Below are positions 1-5,231 of a stretch of DNA of 8,337 nucleotides, one piece after another; position 1 is the first letter of the stretch, and every line of letters begins with the position of its first letter. The stretch comes from an uncultured Demequina sp. (GTDB lineage: Bacteria > Actinomycetota > Actinomycetes > Actinomycetales > Demequinaceae): assembly GCA_937925595.1 (NCBI GenBank), contig CALALQ010000496.1:1-8337 (forward strand). The letters are read 5' to 3'. The translations under genes were made by a program, and so were the position numbers. The notes beneath the pieces are model-generated. The model saw nothing but the letters and a program-made list of their open reading frames with translations. It was not told where the DNA came from and did no database searches.

Positions 1-78
1 GATGAGTGTGACCGTGAGGGGAAGTGGTCAGTTGTCGTCGCTGAGACTTTCGCTCAAGTTTCTAGCAGGGCTCGTTAG
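1..78 (+). CDS. Possible C-terminal tail of a gene entering from the left
   Basis: Frame 1 is open from the window edge to TAG at 76-78 and would give a 25-residue tail that reads as ordinary protein (it contains GKWSVVVAETFAQVSSRAR). No domain can be named from so short a piece. A second frame starting with ATG at position 2 runs to 118 but looks less protein-like. The stop codon lies inside the CTCGTTAGA promoter-like box of the next unit, so the next promoter would sit directly on the end of this gene. Existence of the gene is an inference from composition only; the start and most of the body lie outside the window. Confidence 0.35.
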   Translation, partial: DECDREGKWSVVVAETFAQVSSRAR

Positions 79-81
79 AGA
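71..81 (+). promoter_or_regulatory. CTCGTTAGA-type promoter box, copy 1
   Basis: CTCGTTAGA at 71-79 recurs at 285-293 and 4009-4017, each time a short distance upstream of an AAGGAG ribosome binding site. TAGAGA at 76-81 could act as the -10 hexamer, with transcription starting near 88. I see no good -35 at 17-18 bp. Here it precedes an ATCAAGGAG leader and a terminator with no normal gene between them. Confidence 0.45.
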
Positions 82-87
82 TATAGA

Positions 88-186
88 TGTGGATCAATCA
101 AGGAGGCTGATGAACTAACTCATCTTTGCTAGCTGAAACCCCTCACCGCCGTTTTCCTGTTCCTAGGCGGTGAGGGGTTTCTCTTT
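88..186 (+). ncRNA. Short promoter-to-terminator transcript with a two-codon minigene
   Basis: From a start near 88 to the hairpin ending at 181 the transcript would be about 100 bases. It has a strong Shine-Dalgarno AAGGAGG (100-106) followed by ATG AAC TAA at 110-118, a reading frame of only Met-Asn. The spacing from AAGGAG to ATG is 4 bases, against 6 at the neighbouring genes. GATGA (109-113) and TCATC (120-124) can pair, placing the start codon in a small hairpin. It could be a small regulatory RNA, a minigene of the kind known in phage lambda (bar minigenes, which cause peptidyl-tRNA drop-off), or the remnant of a promoter-terminator cassette that lost its gene. Only the arrangement is seen; expression and function are inferred. 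Confidence 0.35.
135..181 (+). terminator. Strong hairpin terminator with perfect 16-bp stem
   Basis: GAAACCCCTCACCGCC (135-150) pairs perfectly with GGCGGTGAGGGGTTTC (166-181) around a 15-base loop, followed by TCTTT. It ends the short transcript at 88-186 and, being A-rich on the left arm and T-rich on the right, could also stop transcription arriving on the minus strand. Confidence 0.85.
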
Positions 187-284
187 GAGTAAAACATGAC
201 GGATACCCCCGAATCCGTACCCACGATTCTGTGACCACATTTCCGATATAAGAATCGCGACGAAAGTGAAGGTTGCCAGAAAGT

Positions 285-295
285 CTCGTTAGAGA
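285..295 (+). promoter_or_regulatory. CTCGTTAGA-type promoter box, copy 2, for the recombinase operon
   Basis: CTCGTTAGA at 285-293 lies 47 bases before the ATG of the 332 gene. Taking TAGAGA (290-295) as -10 gives a start near 302 and a leader of about 30 bases. Just upstream are a TATAAG (246-251) that could be an alternative -10, and an inverted repeat ACGGAT (200-205)/ATCCGT (214-219 region) that could be an operator. None is proven. Confidence 0.45.
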
Positions 296-331
296 GGTCT
301 ATACACGACAAACCTCGCCAAGGAGTCAATC

Positions 332-613
332 ATGACCACCGCCAACCCTCTTGCAATCGTAAGCCCCGCAGTAAACAACACTTCGAACATCTCACCCGTA
401 GGAAAAATCATGCTCGCCGCGGCCATCATCGTTCCCGCAATCGCGGGCTTCAACTGGCTCACCGACGCGATCACTCACGACACGACGCAGACCGCCACCT
501 GCATCACTTCGGTGACGAGTGCCAGCGCGTCCGATCGAGACGACTGCCTCATCAACGAGCCGCAGACCGCGCGTGTGGCTGTTCAGGTCGCGGAGACCAC
601 CGGACGCTTCTAA
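332..613 (+). CDS. Small single-span membrane protein, unknown function
   Basis: A 93-residue protein beginning MTTANPLAIV. ATG at 332 is fixed by AAGGAG at 320-325 with 6-base spacing. Residues 25-43 (KIMLAAAIIVPAIAGFNWL) form one clear hydrophobic segment preceded by a lysine, so it is either a membrane anchor or an uncleaved signal sequence. The tail is Thr/Ser-rich with two cysteines (C57 and C72), which could form a disulfide if it is outside the cell. I do not recognise a family. It is the first gene of the run that continues into the serine recombinase (21-base gap, with that gene's ribosome binding site in between). A PilX-like protein lies further down the same run, so a role at the cell envelope is possible but is only inference. 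Confidence 0.8.
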   Translation: MTTANPLAIVSPAVNNTSNISPVGKIMLAAAIIVPAIAGFNWLTDAITHDTTQTATCITSVTSASASDRDDCLINEPQTARVAVQVAETTGRF

Positions 614-634
614 ACCACCGACAAGGAGAAACCC

Positions 635-1375
635 ATGACTAAGAAGATCGAGCAGAAAGCACCCACGGATAAGCCCCTACGTCTCGGCTACGTTCGCGTC
701 TCTCGCGACGACGGAGTGTCCACTACAGTCGAGAACCAGAAGAAGGCCTTACTCGCCTACGACCCATCGATGAAGCTCTTCACCGACAAGGGCGTGAGCG
801 GTGAAAACAACCTTGATGAGCCCACCGCGGCATGGAGCAGCAAGCTCATGCCGGAGCTGAGAGCCAATCCCACCGCGCAGGTCGTCGTCTACTCACTCGA
901 CCGTCTCGGCCGATCCAAAGGTGCGGTGCTCTACACCATCGAGAAGCTGATCAAAGCTGGCGGCACTCTCTACGTGGTCCGAGACAACAAGCTCTACAAC
1001 TCGAACTCCGACTTCGAGCAGGCGGTCTCGCTCACCTTCGCCAGCCTGTCCAATGAGGCCTACCGCGTAGAGGTTCAGAAGAAGACGCAGCGCTCCCTAG
1101 ACGTGCTCAAGAGCAACGGCGTGGCTCTCGGTCGTAAGCCTCACCTGTACGAGAAGGACTTGCGACAGATTCGAGATCTGCACGAGCGCGGCTTGGGCTA
1201 CACCGCCATCGGCAAGGTAGTTCGGACACGTCGAGTCTCGGACGACGAATGGCAGAACACGTCCCCTCGCGTCATCAAGCGAGTCATCGAAGGCACCTAC
1301 ACGAGCAGAGAGGAGTTCGACCGCAAGAACACCATCGCTCGCCTGTCCATGCTGGGCCAAGGGGGCGAGTCATGA
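635..1375 (+). CDS. Serine recombinase, resolvase/invertase family
   Basis: A 246-residue site-specific serine recombinase. The N-terminal catalytic domain begins LGYVRVSRDDG, giving catalytic Ser23 with Arg21 in the Y-x-R-V-S motif. VVVYSLDRLGRS at 83-94 carries the conserved D-R-L-G-R arginines (R90 and R93). Residues about 125-156 (SLTFASLSNEAYRVEVQKKT) match the long dimer-interface helix. A helix-turn-helix-like DNA-binding segment follows at about 173-197. The protein is longer than the usual 180-200 residue resolvases because of a C-terminal extension of roughly 45-50 residues, but much shorter than large serine integrases. ATG at 635 has AAGGAG 6 bases upstream. The stop overlaps the next start (ATGA). 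Such enzymes resolve plasmid multimers or transposon cointegrates or invert segments; which applies here is not shown, because no paired recombination site was identified with confidence. Confidence 0.95.
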   Translation: MTKKIEQKAPTDKPLRLGYVRVSRDDGVSTTVENQKKALLAYDPSMKLFTDKGVSGENNLDEPTAAWSSKLMPELRANPTAQVVVYSLDRLGRSKGAVLYTIEKLIKAGGTLYVVRDNKLYNSNSDFEQAVSLTFASLSNEAYRVEVQKKTQRSLDVLKSNGVALGRKPHLYEKDLRQIRDLHERGLGYTAIGKVVRTRRVSDDEWQNTSPRVIKRVIEGTYTSREEFDRKNTIARLSMLGQGGES

Positions 1376-1506
1376 GCGAATCGCCCAAACCCTTCTGGCC
1401 TGAGGGACTGACGCACGCCCTCATCACATCGAACCTCAGCACGCCACAGATCAACCTCATCCTCGCCGAAGGAGTCGTACCCGCACACCCATTGGAGAAG
1501 CCATGA
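1372..1506 (+). CDS. 44-residue protein translationally coupled on both sides
   Basis: ATG at 1372 overlaps the recombinase stop (ATGA), and its own TGA at 1504-1506 overlaps the ATG of the next gene at 1503. The product begins MSESPKPFWPEGLTHALI and is 44 residues long. It has no membrane segment, no cysteine and no domain I can name. The two ATGA overlaps are the main evidence that it is real: this pattern is typical of translational coupling, and without this gene an unexplained 127-base gap would be left in an otherwise compact operon. It could be a small accessory factor of the recombinase or of the proline-rich protein behind it. Function unknown. Confidence 0.65.
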   Translation: MSESPKPFWPEGLTHALITSNLSTPQINLILAEGVVPAHPLEKP

Positions 1507-1835
1507 CCACCACAGCACCCGACTTCGATATCTTTCCGACCATTGCGCCCAAGCCCCCTCAGCAGGCCACGCCCAGATTCTTCGCTTCCAACATCCCCAG
1601 CTTCAACCCGCCCGTTGAAAGCCCTCTACCTTCGGTTCCCCAAGTGGTCTTCCAAGAGCCTGTTGCCGAGAAGCTGCCGGAGCCGACGACGGAACCGCTT
1701 CCGGAGATATCCGACCGTGACAGCAGGTTGTTAGCTGCCGAACGAACACTCTTCGCCAGCCTGCCCTCTCGTGTGAGGAACCGTCACCGGATCGCTCCAC
1801 CCACTCACACCGCCTTCGACCTCGAGGAGGACTGA
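1503..1835 (+). CDS. Proline-rich hypothetical protein
   Basis: A 110-residue protein starting MTTTAPDFDIFPTIAPKPPQ. Roughly residues 10-70 are dense in Pro, with many P-x-P and PEP-like steps, suggesting an extended, disordered or linker-like region. Residues 70-110 are more charged, with a probable short helix (RDSRLLAAERTLFASL) and an acidic end (DLEED). There is no signal peptide or membrane segment. It starts within the stop of the 44-residue gene and ends 3 bases before the GTG of the PilX-like gene, whose AGGAGG ribosome binding site lies in this gene's last codons, so the three are almost certainly cotranslated. Proline-rich cytoplasmic partners occur in several envelope machines, but no family is recognised here. 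Confidence 0.75.
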   Translation: MTTTAPDFDIFPTIAPKPPQQATPRFFASNIPSFNPPVESPLPSVPQVVFQEPVAEKLPEPTTEPLPEISDRDSRLLAAERTLFASLPSRVRNRHRIAPPTHTAFDLEED

Positions 1836-1838
1836 GCC

Positions 1839-2357
1839 GTGTTCGAGAAGCTTGCCGATCGCTTGAACGCCCGCCACCGCGAGGAAGAGGGAGCAGCCAT
1901 GCTCTCCGTCATCGTCCTCAGCATGTTCGTGTTTCTGACCCTCGCGGCCATCGCCATGAACATGAACGCGAGCACACGTCTCACCGCTCTCACGAAGGCC
2001 GAAGCCTCCGCCCTCATCGCGGCGGAGTCCGGCGCTGACGTGGCTCTCGCTTCCGCCCTGAGCCCGGAGTGCGAGCCCACCGAAGAGAGTGATGAGTACG
2101 GCTACACCTACGCCCTCTTCGGCTCCGCCTTCTACCTCCAGCCCCCCTCCGACGTGGACTCCTACGGCAACCGCCGCGGATGCCCTCAGACCGGTGATCG
2201 CTTCCTCGTCGTGCAGTCCACCGGTTCGAACGGTCGCGGTGTGGACACAGAGGTGGTCTCGGTTTACCAGTGGGACGACGGCTCTGCCGAGCAAGCCTTC
2301 GATGAGGCGGCTACCGAGCGAGCCATGCCGACCCTCATCTCACGGTTGGAGAGATGA
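1839..2357 (+). CDS. PilX-like (type IV pilin-like) membrane-anchored protein
   Basis: A 172-residue protein with a GTG start at 1839, supported by AGGAGG at 1825-1830 (8-base spacing). The N-terminus is charged (residues 1-17), then G18 begins a long hydrophobic helix (about 19-43), followed by a continuing amphipathic helix containing AAESGAD (61-67). That layout, Glu-Gly-Ala-hydrophobic stretch-then AAE(A/S)G, resembles PilX-type minor pilins and pseudopilins. The Glu expected five residues after a prepilin cleavage site is missing (Ser23 instead), so processing by a prepilin peptidase is uncertain. The C-terminal part (70-172) is predicted extracellular with two cysteines (C78, C115). It is the last gene of the recombinase run. 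No pilus ATPase, prepilin peptidase or TadC-like gene is present in the window. An unrelated single-pass surface protein remains possible. Confidence 0.55.
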   Translation: MFEKLADRLNARHREEEGAAMLSVIVLSMFVFLTLAAIAMNMNASTRLTALTKAEASALIAAESGADVALASALSPECEPTEESDEYGYTYALFGSAFYLQPPSDVDSYGNRRGCPQTGDRFLVVQSTGSNGRGVDTEVVSVYQWDDGSAEQAFDEAATERAMPTLISRLER

Positions 2358-2382
2358 CGTGGCCTCCGATATTCGATGCAAC

Positions 2383-2400
2383 GTCGAGATGGTGTACGCG
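2383..2400 (+). repeat. 18-bp boundary repeat, copy 1
   Basis: GTCGAGATGGTGTACGCG lies in the 65-base gap between the PilX-like gene and the 460-residue gene, ending 10 bases before the AAGGAG of that gene. It is identical to the copy at 7650-7667 (19 bp with the preceding C) and differs by one base from the copy at 3976-3993. All copies are in plus orientation and at gene boundaries. Confidence 0.75.
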
Positions 2401-2422
2401 CCAAAGCAATAAGGAGAAGATC

Positions 2423-3805
2423 ATGACGAAGCTACACAAGGCAGAGGGAGGAGTTTTCACCCGCTGTAGAGCCACTGTGATGCAGGGACACGGCGTCACG
2501 GACTGCCCGCTTGAGGTCGATGGCGTGGAGGTGCGACACGTAGTTGGCTTGAAGGGCATCGCTGAGGCCGGCGGTGGCATCATGCGCAAGCCGCTCGGGA
2601 ACGGCAAGTACCGCGACACCTACGTGATGGGGCTTCCGGATGGCGGCTACATGACCTCCACGGGGCATCAAGAGCGCATCTACGACGAGAAGGGGAAGCT
2701 GGTCCCGGAGATCGACCGTCGCCGCCAGCGCCGCCGTGAGCAGCGCGAAGGCAAGCTTCCTGAACTGAACGCAATGGAACAGTGGCAGGTAGACGAGGAG
2801 TATGTGGCTCTTACGGAGCACGTGACTCAAGGCTTGCTCCACTGGGATGTGCCGAACGTCATGGCACAGTTCGCTTCCGATGCTCGCACGGCGTCGGCGA
2901 TGGCCGAACGCGGCGTGTTCACTCCTGCCAGTCTTGCTCTCCTTCTCGAAGTTTCGAACCGACACAACGCGCCGTTGGAACTCACCTACGGCTTGAAGGC
3001 AGTGAAGGAGCAGATCACGGACAATCCCGACCCGCGGGCGTATCTCGTTCAGAAGGCTCGCGAAGAAAAGCGCGACCGCCTCTATGGTCCGGTGATCGAT
3101 CACGAGCTTGAGTCCACCCGTCAGGCATGGAACGAAGCATCCGCCGTCGAACACGCATCCGTGAAGTACCACCTGAAGCAATACCTACCGGCTGGAATGA
3201 CGGTCGAGGACGTGCTTCCGTACTTCGATCATTCGCAGCGGAACAAGATCGGTTCACATGCGCTCTGGGAAGCAGCGCTCGAATCGGCCACCGGGAAGAG
3301 TCTCGAACATCTAGTGGACGACAGGAACAGAGCCGTCCTCGCCAGCGCAGACCTCAACTCCGAGTACTGGGCGGACGCCTACATCGCCTGGCAACAGGAT
3401 TCCGGTAGTAGCTCAAAGGGACGCCGCGACCAGATCCGAGCAAAGTTCGGTGGCAAAGCCACCGACATCGAGAACTGGCTCTACCGCAATCAGAAGCCAC
3501 AGGCGGCGAAACAGCGCGATGCGATGATTGCTGATCTACAGAAGCACTTTGAAAAGCAGGGTAAAGCTCAGAAGTTCACCCACGGCTCTCCATTCCTTGA
3601 CCGTGACGAGATTACTAAGGAGCACCTGGTGCTCAACTTCGCTTCGAAGAAGGAGATGATGGCCGAAGTGAAGGCCATCGCGGAGGAAGGAAACTTCAAA
3701 GAGTTCCAGGTTCACCAGTACAAGCCTACGACCGCGCGACACAAGGGCTACGTCGTCATTACCCCCATCCGTGCCAGCTTGGAAGAGCTGATCGACCTGT
3801 TCTAA
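2423..3805 (+). CDS. 460-residue orphan protein
   Basis: The largest gene in the window. ATG at 2423 is preferred because AAGGAG lies 6 bases upstream; an in-frame extension to 2354 would add 23 residues across the 18-bp repeat and has no ribosome binding site. The product starts MTKLHKAEGGVFTRCRATVM. Visible features are two cysteines only (C15, C28) near a His (H23), a glycine-rich beta-like N-terminal part (residues 1-90), a very basic patch at 99-112 (RRRQRRREQREGK) that could bind nucleic acid, and then a mostly helical, charged body to the end. There is no signal peptide, membrane segment, Walker motif or known catalytic motif. I recognise no family. A DNA- or RNA-associated cytoplasmic role is a weak inference from the basic patch. 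The stop codon is embedded in the ribosome binding site (TAAGGAGG) of the following microprotein, so the two are coupled. Confidence 0.85.
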   Translation: MTKLHKAEGGVFTRCRATVMQGHGVTDCPLEVDGVEVRHVVGLKGIAEAGGGIMRKPLGNGKYRDTYVMGLPDGGYMTSTGHQERIYDEKGKLVPEIDRRRQRRREQREGKLPELNAMEQWQVDEEYVALTEHVTQGLLHWDVPNVMAQFASDARTASAMAERGVFTPASLALLLEVSNRHNAPLELTYGLKAVKEQITDNPDPRAYLVQKAREEKRDRLYGPVIDHELESTRQAWNEASAVEHASVKYHLKQYLPAGMTVEDVLPYFDHSQRNKIGSHALWEAALESATGKSLEHLVDDRNRAVLASADLNSEYWADAYIAWQQDSGSSSKGRRDQIRAKFGGKATDIENWLYRNQKPQAAKQRDAMIADLQKHFEKQGKAQKFTHGSPFLDRDEITKEHLVLNFASKKEMMAEVKAIAEEGNFKEFQVHQYKPTTARHKGYVVITPIRASLEELIDLF

Positions 3806-3818
3806 GGAGGGATGACTG

Positions 3819-3908
3819 ATGACACTCGAAGACCTTGACCCGTTCGCTGAACCGTTTGACTACTTGCTTCGCGATGAACCCTCCGCGGAAGTGAACGAAC
3901 TCAACTGA
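3819..3908 (+). CDS. 29-residue acidic microprotein
   Basis: ATG at 3819 lies 8 bases after AAGGAGG (3804-3810), a perfect ribosome binding site that overlaps the stop of the 460-residue gene. The reading frame runs to TGA at 3906-3908, just before a strong terminator. The product, MTLEDLDPFAEPFDYLLRDE and nine more residues, is 29 residues long with ten Asp/Glu and one Arg, so strongly acidic, with several Phe, Tyr and Leu. An upstream ATG at 3812 is too close to the ribosome binding site and reads only eight codons. Placement between a coupled gene and a terminator with a near-optimal ribosome binding site argues for real translation. Acidic microproteins often act as inhibitors or adaptors of the gene they follow; nothing here proves that. 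Confidence 0.6.
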   Translation: MTLEDLDPFAEPFDYLLRDEPSAEVNELN

Positions 3909-3916
3909 ACGCCCCT

Positions 3917-3954
3917 AGAAGCCCCTGCCCATCCTCAATACGGCAGGGGCTTCT
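3917..3954 (+). terminator. Hairpin terminator with perfect 13-bp stem
   Basis: AGAAGCCCCTGCC (3917-3929) pairs with GGCAGGGGCTTCT (3942-3954) around a 12-base loop. It closes the 460-residue/microprotein unit. Its inner stem AAGCCCCTGCC and the start of the loop (ATCCT) are shared with the terminator at 5788-5816. Confidence 0.85.
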
Positions 3955-3975
3955 TCATGCGCGCTGATAGTGACT

Positions 3976-3993
3976 GTCGAGACGGTGTACGCG
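3976..3993 (+). repeat. 18-bp boundary repeat, copy 2
   Basis: GTCGAGACGGTGTACGCG, one base different from the copies at 2383-2400 and 7650-7667. It lies between the terminator and the promoter box of the 4051 gene, ending 20 bases before the putative -10, so it covers the place of a -35. An operator or activator site is possible. Confidence 0.75.
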
Positions 3994-4008
3994 GACTTTC
4001 CGGAATAG

Positions 4009-4019
4009 CTCGTTAGAAA
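4009..4019 (+). promoter_or_regulatory. CTCGTTAGA-type promoter box, copy 3
   Basis: CTCGTTAGA at 4009-4017; TAGAAA (4014-4019) would be the -10. It is followed by a leader of about 25 bases ending in ATCAAGGAG, the same leader sequence as downstream of copy 1. No conventional -35 is seen. Confidence 0.5.
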
Positions 4020-4050
4020 CCGCTCTACCGATCCGATCAAGGAGACAACG

Positions 4051-4680
4051 ATGACCAAGTTCCACATTGCCGCGAACGGCAGAACCGAACCATGCACAGC
4101 CACGAAGCGAGCCTGCCCCCGCGGCGGCGCGGAGGCTCACTTCGATTCCATACAGGAGGCCCTAATAGTAACACACGAGGCCCTTATGAGAGACCAGACT
4201 AAGAGCCAACTTGTTGAGGATGACTTCGATCCGATTTCTCGTTACCGCAGGTTGGCGCAGGCAAAGGCGAGATTCCTCGAAGAAGAAGGAGACCTCCACG
4301 GCTTCACAGAGCGTCTTGCCGCGAGCGAGAAGGCACCCGAAGACCTTCGTCCATTCTTCTTTAGCAAGCCTCCATTCCGCACACCCGAGGGGACCTTGTT
4401 CAACTCGCATCGGGCGGTAGAGGTACTTGCTCGTGAGGAGCACTTGGCTCCCGGTGAGTCAATGAACGATTCGTTCCGCGAAGCCATGTTGGCTCGTCGA
4501 GGTCACCCTGAGCGCCCGGACGGGCAGCCGCCCTTGACTAAGGGCCTTGAGCAGCTGGCAGATCCTTCCTTCACTGATGACCTCTTCTGGAGAGAGTCCG
4601 ACGAACGCAAGATGCTCACTCGACACCTTCCGAAGACTCTTGAACGACTCGAACGACAGCTAACTCGCACCGCCCGATAG
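4051..4680 (+). CDS. Hypothetical protein with N-terminal Cys/His motif
   Basis: A 209-residue protein; ATG at 4051 has AAGGAG with 6-base spacing. The N-terminus reads KFHIAANGRTEPCTATKRAC then PRGG and AHF, i.e. F-H-I-x(n)-C15-T-A-x(4)-C22-P-x-G-x(4)-H30-F followed by a short helix. From memory, a similar FHI...C-x-A...C-P-x-G...H-F opening recurs at the start of otherwise unrelated hypothetical proteins in actinobacteria and their phages; H5, C15, C22 and H30 could bind a metal. The rest (45-209) is charged, mainly helical and unrecognised, with no membrane segment. The gene stands alone between its own promoter and terminator. A run of rare codons (CTA ATA GTA) follows an internal AGGAGG at about 4155-4160, unlike the codon use around it. 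Confidence 0.85.
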   Translation: MTKFHIAANGRTEPCTATKRACPRGGAEAHFDSIQEALIVTHEALMRDQTKSQLVEDDFDPISRYRRLAQAKARFLEEEGDLHGFTERLAASEKAPEDLRPFFFSKPPFRTPEGTLFNSHRAVEVLAREEHLAPGESMNDSFREAMLARRGHPERPDGQPPLTKGLEQLADPSFTDDLFWRESDERKMLTRHLPKTLERLERQLTRTAR

Positions 4681-4691
4681 CCCCTCCGCCC

Positions 4692-4723
4692 AGAGCCCCC
4701 GACGTCTGCGCGTCGGGGGCTCT
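4692..4723 (+). terminator. Hairpin terminator with perfect 13-bp stem
   Basis: AGAGCCCCCGACG (4692-4704) pairs with CGTCGGGGGCTCT (4711-4723), loop of 6 bases. It lies 12 bases after the stop of the 209-residue gene. There is no real T tract, so efficiency is uncertain. Confidence 0.8.
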
Positions 4724-4811
4724 GCTGTGCCGTCTAGAGGCGCTGGATACGAGTCTGCGCGCCCTTCTTCATCCGGACGCATCGACGCACGATCTATCCC
4801 TGTGACGCCTC

Positions 4812-4839
4812 AGATCGCGAGCCAGCGATGTGCGACACG
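4812..4839 (+). promoter_or_regulatory. 28-bp upstream element, copy 1
   Basis: This block matches 6261-6288 at 23 of 28 positions. It begins exactly 91 bp upstream of the putative -10 of the 4950 gene, the same distance as the second copy to its own promoter. Inside are ATCGC-N6-GCGAT (4814-4829) and GTGCG-ACA-CGCAC just at its right end, both inverted repeats as expected for a dimeric regulator. The role is inferred. Confidence 0.5.
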
Positions 4840-4894
4840 CACTCAGGAATAGGCCGATCAGAAGTCTTTTTGAGAAGTGGTGCGAAGAGCGGAA

Positions 4895-4908
4895 GAGCCG
4901 GTTATCGT
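4895..4908 (+). promoter_or_regulatory. GAGCCGGTTATCGT promoter box, copy A
   Basis: TATCGT (4903-4908) fits an actinobacterial -10 (TANNNT). The same 14 bases occur on the minus strand at 6149-6136 and, with changes, at 5288-5301 and 6344-6357. Here transcription would start near 4915, giving a leader of about 35 bases with a Shine-Dalgarno sequence, unlike the leaderless copies. No clear -35. Confidence 0.6.
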
Positions 4909-4949
4909 GCCATCCACAACGCTTCATCCACACGATCAAAGGAGCCATC

Positions 4950-5216
4950 ATGGCCGACACCACGAAGACCGCCCCCGCCCAGAAGCCCGCCGTCGAGACC
5001 GTCGAGGACACGAAGACCGTCGCGGAAATCGACCCGAAGGAGCTCACGCAGGCGATCCGTCTGCTTCGCTTCAAGATCGGCACCCTCCAGGCCGACGCCC
5101 GCCGCAAGGCTCCCTTCCTCTCCCGCTCCCAGGACGAGGCGCGTGCGAAGTACGCCGCCGCGATCAAGACGGTGACCGAGATGGCCGAGTTCATCGACCA
5201 GCAGAAGACCGCCTGA
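4950..5216 (+). CDS. Small helical protein, unknown function
   Basis: An 88-residue protein. ATG at 4950 is chosen because AAAGGAG lies 5 bases upstream; an in-frame start at 4830 would run through the promoter box and upstream element. Residues 1-28 are rich in Ala, Thr, Pro and Lys and probably disordered (MADTTKTAPAQKPAVETVED). Residues 30-88 appear to be two or three amphipathic helices, with a basic middle (RRKAPFLSRS) and a regular heptad-like tail (AAAIKTVTEMAEFIDQQ) that could form a coiled coil. There is no cysteine or membrane segment. GC-rich third positions are stronger here than in the neighbours, suggesting high expression. It is closed by its own terminator at 5232-5254. A nucleoid-associated or structural role would fit but is not shown. 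Confidence 0.8.
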   Translation: MADTTKTAPAQKPAVETVEDTKTVAEIDPKELTQAIRLLRFKIGTLQADARRKAPFLSRSQDEARAKYAAAIKTVTEMAEFIDQQKTA

Positions 5217-5231
5217 ACGCTCTTCCCTCCG

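Noticed and set aside
2..118. 39-codon frame from ATG at position 2
   Set aside because: It overlaps the recurring CTCGTTAGA box and AAGGAGG leader, which elsewhere are noncoding; frame 1 to 78 is a better candidate.
1731..2294. Minus-strand open frame of 187 codons
   Set aside because: Antisense to the PilX-like gene and the end of the proline-rich gene, which have ribosome binding sites and coherent protein features; the antisense product is Gly/Val/His-rich low-complexity.
2354..2422. Longer N-terminus for the 460-residue gene
   Set aside because: It crosses the 18-bp repeat and lacks a ribosome binding site; ATG 2423 has AAGGAG at 6 bases.
2432..3181. Minus-strand open frame of 249 codons
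   Set aside because: Antisense to the 460-residue gene, a common artefact in GC-rich coding DNA; no ribosome binding site or promoter.
4830..4949. Longer N-terminus for the 4950 gene
   Set aside because: It would place the promoter box and part of the 28-bp element in coding sequence, while ATG 4950 has AAAGGAG at good spacing.
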